Shown: positions 52,006 through 59,552 of the stretch, piece by piece
Position numbering within the stretch: position 1 is the first letter of the stretch
Layout of the letters: every line of letters begins with the position of its first letter
Origin: Bacteroidaceae bacterium
GTDB taxonomy: Bacteria; Bacteroidota; Bacteroidia; Bacteroidales; Bacteroidaceae
DNA: 59,798 nucleotides
Assembly: GCA_016280855.1 (NCBI GenBank)
Contig: JAEEHP010000182.1
Span: 1-59,798, forward strand
Reading direction: 5' to 3'
Notes under the pieces: model-generated
Told to the model about the DNA's origin: nothing
The model's input: only the letters and a program-made list of their open reading frames with translations
The model's database searches: none
Program-made: the position numbers and the translations under genes

Positions 52006-53187
52006 ATGGAAAGCAAAAATCAATCTGCTGCTCAACAGGGGAGTGTCTCTTCTTTCGACGACATCCGACCTTTCTACGACTCCGAGATACCGGCAGCCAT
52101 GCAGCGCATCGCCGACAGTCCCCATTTTCCACTCCTCGCCCAGTACGTCTATCCCGGTCAGGACATCGAGAACGTGCGTGCGCTCATGCGCCAGTTCACC
52201 AATGTCTATGACTTCCAGCACGAAGTCATGCGTTGCGTCAACGAGCAAGTCATCGCCCGCAGCACCACCAGCTTCACCTTCGACGGCATTGATGCCCTCG
52301 ACCCCGAGAAACGTTACCTCTTCGTGAGCAACCATCGCGACATCATGCTCGATGCCTGCTTGCTGCAATATGCTTTGTGGCAATGCGGCCACGAGACCAC
52401 GGAGATCACCTTCGGCGCCAACCTCATGAGCTCGCCGCTCGTCATCGACATTGGCAAATCCAACAAGATGTTCCGCGTCGAACGTGGCGGCACGCCGCGC
52501 GAGTTCTATCGTTCGTCGCTGCACCTCTCGGAGTACATCCGCTATTGCATCACCGAGAAGCACCAAAGCGTGTGGATAGCCCAGCGCAACGGACGCACGA
52601 AGGACGGCATCGACCAAACCGACCAGGGCATCATCAAGATGTTCGGCATGAGCCGCCCCAAGCAGCCCGTGGAAGCTTTGGCCGAGCTGAACATCGTACC
52701 CGTCAGCATCAGCTACGAATGGGAGAGCTGCGACCTCTTGAAGGCCCGCGAGCTGTACCTCAGCCGCGACACGAAGTACGTCAAGCAACCCGGCGAAGAC
52801 CTGAACAGCATTCTAACGGGCGTCATGCAGCCCAAGGGTGCTGTGCATATCACCTGCTGCCCCGTCATCACCGCCGCCGACCTGCAGCCCCTTGCGGAAC
52901 AGCGCGATGTGGAGAGCGATTTCAACCGCGCCGTGGCCCGTCTCATTGACCAACGCATCATCAGCGCTTACCACCTAACACCCAACAACTACATCGCTTA
53001 CGACCTGTTGCATCTGACTTCCACCTACGCTGACCGCTACACGCCAGCCCAGCGCGATGCCTTCCTCACTCACACCGAGCGGCTGCGCGAGCTGCACATC
53101 GACGACCTCACCACGCTCAATGCCTTGCGCGATATTCTCTGGAGTATCTATGCCAATCCCGTCGAGCAGAAGCTTGCCATCATCTGA
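52006..53187 (+). CDS. Glycerolipid acyltransferase-like protein (PlsB/PlsC superfamily)
   Basis: 393 residues. The acyltransferase motif appears as SNHRDIMLDACLL (H110), with R-N-G-R-T-K-D-G as the second block and 'FGANLMSSPLVIDIGKSNKMF' between. It is soluble, without a clear membrane helix, and resembles the Bacteroidetes 1-acyl-glycerol-3-phosphate acyltransferases with the HRDI variant. It is the last gene of the operon, after a (TA)n tract at 51996-52007 that abuts the start codon. It may place the polyene on a glycerol or sugar lipid. Confidence 0.78.
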   Translation: MESKNQSAAQQGSVSSFDDIRPFYDSEIPAAMQRIADSPHFPLLAQYVYPGQDIENVRALMRQFTNVYDFQHEVMRCVNEQVIARSTTSFTFDGIDALDPEKRYLFVSNHRDIMLDACLLQYALWQCGHETTEITFGANLMSSPLVIDIGKSNKMFRVERGGTPREFYRSSLHLSEYIRYCITEKHQSVWIAQRNGRTKDGIDQTDQGIIKMFGMSRPKQPVEALAELNIVPVSISYEWESCDLLKARELYLSRDTKYVKQPGEDLNSILTGVMQPKGAVHITCCPVITAADLQPLAEQRDVESDFNRAVARLIDQRIISAYHLTPNNYIAYDLLHLTSTYADRYTPAQRDAFLTHTERLRELHIDDLTTLNALRDILWSIYANPVEQKLAII

Positions 53188-53209
53188 CGAGAAGGCCCTG
53201 CCGCTATAC

Positions 53210-53297
53210 CCTCAAGGGTTTTGACGAAAAGCCTTAAGGGTTTTGCCGGAAAACCTTAGGACTGTTTCCGGAAACCCTTTGGACTTGTTTTCACACC
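53210..53297. repeat. 22-bp tandem repeat, 4 units
   Basis: Four contiguous 22-bp units (53210, 53232, 53254, 53276) based on CCTTAAGGGTTTTGCCGGAA + AA. The sequence differs from the 22-bp array at the other end of the operon, but the unit length is the same. Confidence 0.85.
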
Positions 53298-53342
53298 TTC
53301 ATCCTGCGGGATGATGAACGGTTCGGAAAAATAAATTTTTAT

Positions 53343-53430
53343 CGAAATAGACTACAGACTACAGGACGTCGAAGTGCGTGAAGAAAAGGCGGCTGTAGTC
53401 TGTAGTCTGTTTCGAAGAAAAAATTTTTTT
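53343..53430 (+). terminator. Long inverted repeat and T-run closing the polyene operon
   Basis: TCGAAATAGACTACAGACTA...CAG (53342-53364) pairs with CTGTAGTCTGTAGTCTG...TTTCGA (53393-53415): about 23 bp including one G-T pair, with a 28-base loop. Eight A-rich bases and a T7 run (53424-53430) follow. Each arm contains two copies of GACTACA/TGTAGTC. It is a likely terminator for the 26-kb operon. Confidence 0.7.
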
Positions 53431-53473
53431 GAAGATTTTTGAGGTTTTCCATTGTCATGTCGCAGAAAAGCAT

Positions 53474-53481
53474 TACCTTTG
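53474..53481 (+). promoter_or_regulatory. -7 promoter element of the tRNA-Leu/tRNA-Val unit
   Basis: TACCTTTG, 20 bp upstream of tRNA-Leu. Confidence 0.75.
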
Positions 53482-53500
53482 CGCCGTCTTAACCAAGAAT

Positions 53501-53582
53501 GCGCTTGTGGTGGAATTGGTAGACACGCCAGACTTAGGATCTGGTGCCGCGAGGCGTGTAGGTTCGAGTCCTATCAGGCGTA
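53501..53582 (+). tRNA. tRNA-Leu (anticodon TAG)
   Basis: Class II cloverleaf with D-arm GTGGAATTGGTAGAC, anticodon arm CCAGA-CTTAGGA-TCTGG, long variable arm and T-loop GTTCGAGTC. The acceptor stem GCGCTTG/CAGGCGT has two G-T pairs. Confidence 0.94.
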
Positions 53583-53616
53583 CAAGTCCAAGGCGTTCGA
53601 GGTAAGACAATTACAG

Positions 53617-53690
53617 GTCGGCATAGCTCAGCTGGTTAGAGTATCACCTTGACATGGTGGGGGTCCTTGGTTCGAGTCCAAGTGTCGACA
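53617..53690 (+). tRNA. tRNA-Val (anticodon GAC)
   Basis: Acceptor GTCGGCA/TGTCGAC, anticodon arm TCACC-TTGACAT-GGTGG, T-loop GTTCGAGTC. It is 34 bp after tRNA-Leu and followed by a terminator. Confidence 0.94.
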
Positions 53691-53697
53691 CAACAAA

Positions 53698-53730
53698 GAT
53701 GGTTGTCCTTCAGGGGGCAACCATTTTTTT
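53698..53730 (+). terminator. Intrinsic terminator of the tRNA-Leu/Val unit
   Basis: Stem ATGGTTG (53699-53705) / CAACCAT (53718-53724) followed by T7. Confidence 0.9.
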
Positions 53731-53752
53731 GTTGAATAACGTGACTTCGGGT

Positions 53753-54781
53753 TCAGGGTTTGTTGATGATGGCGCGTGCAGCTTCAATGAGCGTGTCGAA
53801 GCCGGCGGCTTTGTCGGTTTCGCTGAGGCTGACGACGCTGTCGGGGTCGATGCCGAATTCAATCTGGTTCATCTGAGCATCAAACATAGGACATGCCGAG
53901 AAGCGTACAGCCCATCCGTTGGGCAGCTCGCTGGAGAAGGGCAGGCCGCTGCCGCCGCCTGTTTTGTCGCCGATGACGGTAGCGAGCGGACAGCATTTGA
54001 TGTCGCGGACGAAGGTGTTCGTAGCGCTGTAGCAACGGCGGTTGGTCAGCACGACGACGCGTTTCTGCCAACGCACGCCATCCGACGGCTCGAGGTATTG
54101 GGCTACCGGCGTGGAGAAATCACTATGCCCGCGTCCCGTCTTATGGCTTATGTAGCCCACCAGGCGGCGCTCGTTCGTGAATCGTTGTGCCAGGCGCTCG
54201 GCATAGGTGAGGTCGCCGCCGCTGTTGTCGCGGATGTCCAGGATCAGTCCGTTGCAGGTGCGCAGCGCATGAAACACCTCGTCGAGGTTGCCTTCGCCGA
54301 AGCCCGACGAGAAGCTGGGACAGACCACGTAACCCGTGTTGTCGTCGAAGAGGCGGTAGCGCAGGTTGCCAGCAATCTTGTAGTCGGTGCCGAGGTAACG
54401 GTCCTGCAGCTCCTGGGAGAAGTTCGAGGGATAGTCCTCGTACCACGACCAGTTGCGTGCCAGGTCGTGCGCAGCATAGAGATTGACGTGTCCGTCGCGC
54501 AATTCCGAAAGCATCTCGGCGAGCACTTCGAAGAGCTGTGCGGAGCTGATGTCCTTGCTCAGACGCTGACGATATTTGCTGTGGACGCCTGTCCAGTCGA
54601 GCCCGATAGCCTGATGTTTATAGTCGAGAAAGCAATAATGCTCGTCGATAATGGTCCACAGGGCGTCAAGATTGCCCTGAGGCGTATTGCTGAAATCGTC
54701 CTCACGTGTGCAACCGTGTAGCAGCAGGAGCCCTACGGCCAGCAGAAGGATATGATGTAAAGAGGATAATGTGCTGCGCAT
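53753..54781 (-). CDS. S41-family peptidase lipoprotein
   Basis: 342 residues. Lipobox cysteine C24 (LLLLHGCTRED), then a helical N-terminal domain and a C-terminal-processing-protease-like core. LILDIRDNSGGD and the nucleophile segment NRRCYSATNTF (Ser), with GDKTGGGSGLP, mark the Ser/Lys dyad of S41. It lacks a recognisable PDZ domain, so it resembles the tricorn/C-terminal protease subgroup of Bacteroidetes lipoproteins. It probably trims periplasmic or surface peptides. It starts 5 bp after the DUF3316 gene, so it is the third gene of the parC operon. Confidence 0.87.
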   Translation of the reverse strand: MRSTLSSLHHILLLAVGLLLLHGCTREDDFSNTPQGNLDALWTIIDEHYCFLDYKHQAIGLDWTGVHSKYRQRLSKDISSAQLFEVLAEMLSELRDGHVNLYAAHDLARNWSWYEDYPSNFSQELQDRYLGTDYKIAGNLRYRLFDDNTGYVVCPSFSSGFGEGNLDEVFHALRTCNGLILDIRDNSGGDLTYAERLAQRFTNERRLVGYISHKTGRGHSDFSTPVAQYLEPSDGVRWQKRVVVLTNRRCYSATNTFVRDIKCCPLATVIGDKTGGGSGLPFSSELPNGWAVRFSACPMFDAQMNQIEFGIDPDSVVSLSETDKAAGFDTLIEAARAIINKP

Positions 54782-54786
54782 GTTGG

Positions 54787-55608
54787 TTATCGGTTATTCA
54801 CATATCTGAGATGGCGCACCCAGCCGATCATGAAGGCGTGGGTGAAACTGTGGTGGCGAATCCCGTTGACATGGCTTTGACGGAGATCACAGAGGTAGCC
54901 GGCACGAAGGGTGAAGCTGTTGCGAAGGGGAAGGTCGATGGTCAAGAGGTGGCGGCTGGAGAAGGCATTGAAGGGATGTGTCGCACAAATGTTATGGTCG
55001 GTGTGGCCGAGCGAGAAGATCTCGTAGTAGCTCTGGCCGTAGTTGGGGCTGAACATGAGACCTATGAGGGGAAGGTCGAGCTGATAGCGGGCGGTCAGGG
55101 GCTGGCGCCACAGATGGAAATCGTAAGTGGCCGCTGCTGAGGCCGAAAGGCGTAGCGAGGCGAGTGCCTGGGCAGGATTGTTGCCGTTGCGCGTATTGTA
55201 GAGGAAGCCTGTCGAGGTGCCGATCTGAGGCCCCAGGTAGATGCGGAAGGGGCGGTTGCCTAAGAGCTGGAAATGCCAGGCGGCGTCGAACGTGATGTCT
55301 CCACCGATGGTGCGGGCTCGATCGGGCTTGTTCGTGGTGTAGGCCAAGTCGCCTTGCCAAAGGGTCTGAAAGATGACCGTGCTGTCCATCCAATGTGTGG
55401 TGCGCTGCGTCTGATGGATGAATTGAAGCTGAGGGCCGCGGTAGCTGAGGGGGGACAGATAGGTGTCGAGCTGCCGCACACGACCTATGCCGAACAGCGT
55501 GGAGTGGCTGACGGGCTGCTCTTGGGCCAACGCCGTCCCCGATAGCAGCCAGACAACAGCTATCAGCAGATGGAGTATCTTGCAAAACGGAGTAATCCTG
55601 CGTTTCAT
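54787..55608 (-). CDS. DUF3316-type outer-membrane or periplasmic protein
   Basis: 273 residues with a signal peptide (MKRRITPFCKILHLLIAVVWLLSGTALAQ) and beta-strand-rich sequence (STLFGIGRVRQLDTYLSPLSYRG, HFQLLGNRPFRIYLGPQIGT, RYQLDLPLIGLMFSPNYGQSYYEIF). The order of motifs recalls the uncharacterised DUF3316 family of Bacteroidales, probably an eight-strand-like outer-membrane barrel. The start overlaps the parC stop codon (ATGA), implying translational coupling to a topoisomerase gene. Function is not known. Confidence 0.7.
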   Translation of the reverse strand: MKRRITPFCKILHLLIAVVWLLSGTALAQEQPVSHSTLFGIGRVRQLDTYLSPLSYRGPQLQFIHQTQRTTHWMDSTVIFQTLWQGDLAYTTNKPDRARTIGGDITFDAAWHFQLLGNRPFRIYLGPQIGTSTGFLYNTRNGNNPAQALASLRLSASAAATYDFHLWRQPLTARYQLDLPLIGLMFSPNYGQSYYEIFSLGHTDHNICATHPFNAFSSRHLLTIDLPLRNSFTLRAGYLCDLRQSHVNGIRHHSFTHAFMIGWVRHLRYVNNR

Positions 55609-58340
55609 TCTTCAAAGAGGTTGAATTGACCGGTTAGGGGGTCGATGCTTCCCGGGCGGGCAGCGTCAGGAGCTGGAGGGAGCGCGTCCTGTGGTTGCGC
55701 GACATCATCCTGGGCTTCCTGTACTTCCGGACTGTCGGACGCTTCCGTCTGATCAGTGCTCTCGGGATCCTCCGGCTCATCCTGATTCTCCGGCTCCGGT
55801 TCCGGCTCAGGAAATCTTGTCGGTTCGAGCTCCTCGATTTGTGCTACGGCGAGGGTGGTGATACGCTTGCCCTTGGCCTTGAAGCTCTTTTGTCCAATGA
55901 ACTGTTCGGCGTCGATTTCCATCGGTTCGCGGAAGTCGTCGGGTGCAGCGTAAGTGACCAGGAGGCGTGGGTACACGGTGTCGGTGAGCAGCAGCAGGCG
56001 GCTCTCGGCATTCTCGCCCATGAGGTTCTGATGGCGCGCCGTGGCCTCGAGGGTGAAACGCTTGAGGTAGGGGTAGCCCTGGTCAGCATCGAAGAGGGCT
56101 GCCGTCCACACTTTCTGGGCATCGTACTTCTCTATGCGCAGAATGTTCTGCTCGTAGTGGTTGTTAAGGTCGAAGTTGGTGACGTAGAACTCACCGTTGT
56201 CGAGGATGACGAGGATGGTGTCGTCGCTGTGGAACTCGCCGAGGTACTGCCCGTGCTCGTCGTAGTTGAGGCGTTTCACGTCGTCGTCGAACCACACCTT
56301 GCGTCCGCCGAGCGTCGAGCTGCCGTGGCTCTTCAGGCCGATGCGCTCCACGTCGAGACGGGTGAGCAAGTTGCCCATGGAGGCGCGTCCCTTGATGATG
56401 ATCTCGCTGAAGTCCTTGTCGAAGAAGGCACGCTTGAGCTTCGGATTGGGTTTGAGACTCACCTTGATGACCTCAGCTTCACCGTTGGGGTTGGCGGTGA
56501 AGTAGGCCACGCGGCTGCCGGGCTTGCCACGTGTGAGGTCGTATTCGCGGTCGCGGGTGATTGCGGTGACGCTGAAGCGTTTGATGTAGTATGCCCCGTC
56601 GCGACCGTCGCGATAGACGGCATTGTAGATCGTGCGCGTGTCGTTCTTCTTGAAGATGGCCACGTGAATGATCTGGCACTTGCGCTTCTCGGCTTTCGAG
56701 CGTTCCGTCTCGCCGACGAACACCTTCTCGCCGATGCGGATTACCTTGTAGGTTCCGTCCTTGTAGAAGATGATGACGTCGTCGATGTCCGAGCAGTTGC
56801 AGACGAACTCGTCCTTCTTCAGGCTCGTACCGATGAAACCTTCGTCGCGGTTGATGTACAGCTTCTGGTTAGCCTCGACGACCTTCGAGGCTTCGATGCT
56901 GTCGAAGTTGCGAATCTCGGTGAGGCGCGGATGGTCTTTCCCGTATTTGTTCTGTACGAATCGGAACCAGTTGGCCGTCACTTCGATCATGTTGGCCAGG
57001 TCGCGGTCGATCTCTGCCACCTCTTCCTTCATGCGTGCGATGGCCTCGTCGGCTTTGTCCTTGTTGAACTTGGCGATGCGCTGCATCTTGATCTCGAGCA
57101 GTTTGAGGATATCTTCCTTCGTCACTTCGCGCACGAACTGAGGGTAGAACGGCGTCAGCCGCTCGTCGATGTAGATGCATAGTTCGTCGGTCGAGTTGGC
57201 ATTCTCGAAGGGCTTGCCCTTATAGATGCGCTCTTCGATGAAGATGCGTTCGAGCGAGGCGAAATGCAAGGCTTCCATCAGCTCGCCGCGACGGATGAGC
57301 AGCTCCTTGCGCAGCAGCTCCTTCGTGTTGTCAACCGATCGGCGCAGCACCTCGCTGACGGTGAGGAAGCATGGCTTGCGGTCGTCGATAACGCAGCAGT
57401 TGGGGGAGATTGACACCTCGCAGTCGGTGCAGGCATACAGCGCGTCGATGGTCTTGTCGGACGAGGCACCGGGCATGAGATGGATGAGGATCTCCACGCC
57501 GGCGGCGGTCATATCCTCCACCTTGCGCACCTTGATCTTTCCCTTCTCGGCCGCCTTCAGGATGCTGTCGATGAACTGCGAGGGTTTCTGCGGCGAACCC
57601 GTGGTCTTGCCGAAAGGTATTTCCGTGATGGCCAAAGTCTTCTGGTCGCGCTTCTCTATCTTGGCACGCACACGGACGACGCCGCCTCGCTGGCCGTCGT
57701 TGTACTTCGACACGTCGATGCTGCCGCCCGTAGGGAAGTCGGGGTAGAGCTGGAAGGGTTCGTCGTGGAGGTAGGCGATGGCCGCTTCGCACAGCTCGTT
57801 GAGGTTGTGCGGCAAGATCTTCGATGACAAGCCTACGGCGATGCCCTCCGCGCCCTGCGCCAGCAGCAGCGGGAACTTCACGGGCAGCGTGATGGGCTCC
57901 TTGTTGCGGCCGTCGTACGAGAGCTTCCACTCGGTGGTCTTGGGGTTAAACACCACGTCGAGCGCGAACTTCGACAGTCGTGCCTCGATGTATCGTCCCG
58001 CGGCAGCATCATCGCCCGTGAGGATATTCCCCCAGTTGCCTTGGCAGTCGATGAGCAGCTCCTTCTGTCCCAGCTGCACCAGCGCATCCTTGATGGAGGC
58101 GTCGCCGTGAGGGTGGAACTGCATCGTGTGGCCCACGATGTTTGCGACCTTGTTGAAGCGCCCGTCATCCATCCGCTTCATCGAGTGTAGGATGCGGCGC
58201 TGCACAGGTTTGAAACCGTCGCCGATATGCGGCACGGCACGTTCGAGGATTACGTAGGAGGCATAGTCCAGGAACCAGTCCTGGTACATACGGTTAAGAT
58301 GGTGGGTGATGCCCTCCTGCATCACGTTTTTCTCGTCCAT
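55605..58340 (-). CDS. parC: DNA topoisomerase IV subunit A (type IIA, GyrA/ParC family)
   Basis: 911 residues. It contains the winged-helix and tower domains and a C-terminal beta-propeller, ending in a disordered acidic Pro/Glu-rich tail. The catalytic Tyr is Y117 in AAAGRYIEARLS, with the DNA-cleavage neighbours QRRILHSM and HTMQFHPHGD (H-P-H-G-D starting at 76). The segment GDASIKDALVQL at the drug-resistance region is of the Bacteroidetes topoisomerase IV kind, not GyrA. The partner ParE gene is not in the window. Its -7 promoter box is at 58367-58374. It is cotranscribed with the DUF3316 and S41 genes. Confidence 0.9.
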   Translation of the reverse strand: MDEKNVMQEGITHHLNRMYQDWFLDYASYVILERAVPHIGDGFKPVQRRILHSMKRMDDGRFNKVANIVGHTMQFHPHGDASIKDALVQLGQKELLIDCQGNWGNILTGDDAAAGRYIEARLSKFALDVVFNPKTTEWKLSYDGRNKEPITLPVKFPLLLAQGAEGIAVGLSSKILPHNLNELCEAAIAYLHDEPFQLYPDFPTGGSIDVSKYNDGQRGGVVRVRAKIEKRDQKTLAITEIPFGKTTGSPQKPSQFIDSILKAAEKGKIKVRKVEDMTAAGVEILIHLMPGASSDKTIDALYACTDCEVSISPNCCVIDDRKPCFLTVSEVLRRSVDNTKELLRKELLIRRGELMEALHFASLERIFIEERIYKGKPFENANSTDELCIYIDERLTPFYPQFVREVTKEDILKLLEIKMQRIAKFNKDKADEAIARMKEEVAEIDRDLANMIEVTANWFRFVQNKYGKDHPRLTEIRNFDSIEASKVVEANQKLYINRDEGFIGTSLKKDEFVCNCSDIDDVIIFYKDGTYKVIRIGEKVFVGETERSKAEKRKCQIIHVAIFKKNDTRTIYNAVYRDGRDGAYYIKRFSVTAITRDREYDLTRGKPGSRVAYFTANPNGEAEVIKVSLKPNPKLKRAFFDKDFSEIIIKGRASMGNLLTRLDVERIGLKSHGSSTLGGRKVWFDDDVKRLNYDEHGQYLGEFHSDDTILVILDNGEFYVTNFDLNNHYEQNILRIEKYDAQKVWTAALFDADQGYPYLKRFTLEATARHQNLMGENAESRLLLLTDTVYPRLLVTYAAPDDFREPMEIDAEQFIGQKSFKAKGKRITTLAVAQIEELEPTRFPEPEPEPENQDEPEDPESTDQTEASDSPEVQEAQDDVAQPQDALPPAPDAARPGSIDPLTGQFNLFEE

Positions 58341-58366
58341 AAGGTTGATTTCGTCCTATTTAGCCG

Positions 58367-58374
58367 CAAAAATA
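58367..58374 (-). promoter_or_regulatory. -7 promoter element of parC
   Basis: The reverse strand reads TATTTTTG, 26 bp upstream of the parC start. Confidence 0.6.
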
Positions 58375-58445
58375 CAAAAAATAATTCAAATAGGGCTTAT
58401 CGGAGGTGAAAAATCGCAAAAAGTTTTGCCAAAAGGCAAAAAAAG

Positions 58446-58485
58446 AAAGAAGGTTGAGGTAGCTTTTCACTACACAACCTTCTTC
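58446..58485 (-). terminator. Intrinsic terminator of tRNA-Met
   Basis: Stem AAGAAGGTTG (left) with CAACCTTCTT (right), extended by GGTAG/CTAC-type pairs and closed by a short T-containing loop. On the reverse strand it is followed by a T-rich run, directly after the tRNA. Confidence 0.8.
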
Positions 58486-58487
58486 AG

Positions 58488-58561
58488 TAGCGGGACTCGG
58501 GATTGAACCGAGGACCTCATGATTATGAATCATGCGCTCTAACCAGCTGAGCTATCCCGCC
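58488..58561 (-). tRNA. tRNA-Met (anticodon CAT)
   Basis: Reverse-strand cloverleaf with acceptor GGCGGGA/TCCCGCT, anticodon loop TTCATAA and T-loop GTTCAATCC. Elongator tRNA-Met is preferred. A tRNA-Ile with a lysidine-modified CAT cannot be excluded from the sequence alone. Confidence 0.9.
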
Positions 58562-58581
58562 GTGATTCTTGAAATCGGCTG

Positions 58582-58589
58582 CAAAGGTA
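58582..58589 (-). promoter_or_regulatory. -7 promoter element of tRNA-Met
   Basis: The reverse strand reads TACCTTTG, 21 bp upstream of the tRNA. Confidence 0.75.
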
Positions 58590-58696
58590 CATCAATTTTT
58601 CGTATCTCCCAAAGTTTTTAGGCAAAAAGAGCGAAAAAATGTTGTAATCGCGGCCTCTGGCGGGATGTTGAGGGTCGTTTTTTGTTAAAACGAAGG

Positions 58697-59509
58697 TTAT
58701 TTCGGCAGTCCGAACACGTCGCTGAGCTCCTTCATCTGTGCATCCGTCATGCCATCGGGTTCGAAGCCCATGTTCTTGGCGGCGATATAGATGAGGGCGG
58801 CTTTGTTGAGGACATCCACCTGGTCGAAGGCACTCATGATGTTGGTGTCCACGGCGAAGACGCCATGCTTCTCCCACATCACCACGTCGTAGTCGTCATC
58901 GATGGCGCGAATGGTGGCGTCGGCGAGTTCCACGCTCGACGGCATCATATAGGGTACCATGCCGAGACCACGCGGGCAGAACGCCTTCGTCTCAGGAATC
59001 ATGGACCACAACATGCGCGTCGCTACATCTTTTTCCATGAAACGCTTGTTGTGGGTCAACGCCACCAGTTCGATGGGATGCGTGTGGAGGCTGGCACGGT
59101 AGGGTGAACCCTTGGCAAGCAAGTAGTCGTGCACGGCCAGGTGCGAGGGCAGCTCGCTCGTCGGCTTCACGGGCTTGTCGGCGATGATGACATAGGAGGC
59201 ACAGTCGGGCAGGATGCGGATCACCGAGCCGTTGTCCATTGGCCAGCGAGCCAGGTCGCGCATTCGCATGTTCGTACCTTTGCAGTAGAAATAACAGCCC
59301 TTCAGGTGAGGCAGTGTCGTACCGATCTGATAGACGGGGGAGATGGCAGGCATCAGTCGCATAGCATCGTCCACGTAGTCGGTGATGTTCACGGTGATGT
59401 TTCCGCCGTTGCGCTCAGCCCACCCCTTCTGCCAGAGGTATCCGGCCACTTCGGCCACGTCGTTCACCACCTTCTTCAGTTCATTTCTCTTTTCAAGTAT
59501 ACTTTCCAT
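58697..59509 (-). CDS. rhaD: L-rhamnulose-1-phosphate aldolase
   Basis: 270-residue class II (zinc) aldolase cleaving rhamnulose-1-phosphate to dihydroxyacetone phosphate and lactaldehyde. It has the AraD/FucA fold: AERNGGNITVNITDY, the Zn ligands in ASLHTHPIELVALTH and a further His in MWEKHGVFAVD. The length and the YFYCKGTNMRMRD segment fit RhaD rather than FucA. It lies 43 bp after the transporter gene on the same strand and is probably cotranscribed with it as part of a rhamnose operon. Confidence 0.92.
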   Translation of the reverse strand: MESILEKRNELKKVVNDVAEVAGYLWQKGWAERNGGNITVNITDYVDDAMRLMPAISPVYQIGTTLPHLKGCYFYCKGTNMRMRDLARWPMDNGSVIRILPDCASYVIIADKPVKPTSELPSHLAVHDYLLAKGSPYRASLHTHPIELVALTHNKRFMEKDVATRMLWSMIPETKAFCPRGLGMVPYMMPSSVELADATIRAIDDDYDVVMWEKHGVFAVDTNIMSAFDQVDVLNKAALIYIAAKNMGFEPDGMTDAQMKELSDVFGLPK

Positions 59510-59552
59510 AGTTGATAATATTTAATATGTTAATCTGTTCATTTGTTATCCG

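Larger units (their letters stand above)
53188..53500. other. Intergenic region after the polyene operon
   Basis: 313 bp without a gene. It contains the 22-bp tandem array (53210-53297), the long hairpin (53343-53430) and the promoter of the two tRNA genes (53474-53481). Confidence 0.8.

Noticed and set aside
26960..53187. Complete flexirubin (dialkylresorcinol ester) cluster
   Set aside because: No DarA/DarB-type aromatase or KS III-like gene was found among the 26 genes.
53654..54721. Plus-strand open frame opposite the S41 lipoprotein
   Set aside because: The minus strand has a lipobox and S41 motifs. The plus-strand frame starts inside a tRNA gene.
55695..57182. Plus-strand open frame opposite parC
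   Set aside because: Antisense to a highly conserved topoisomerase region, with no domain of its own.
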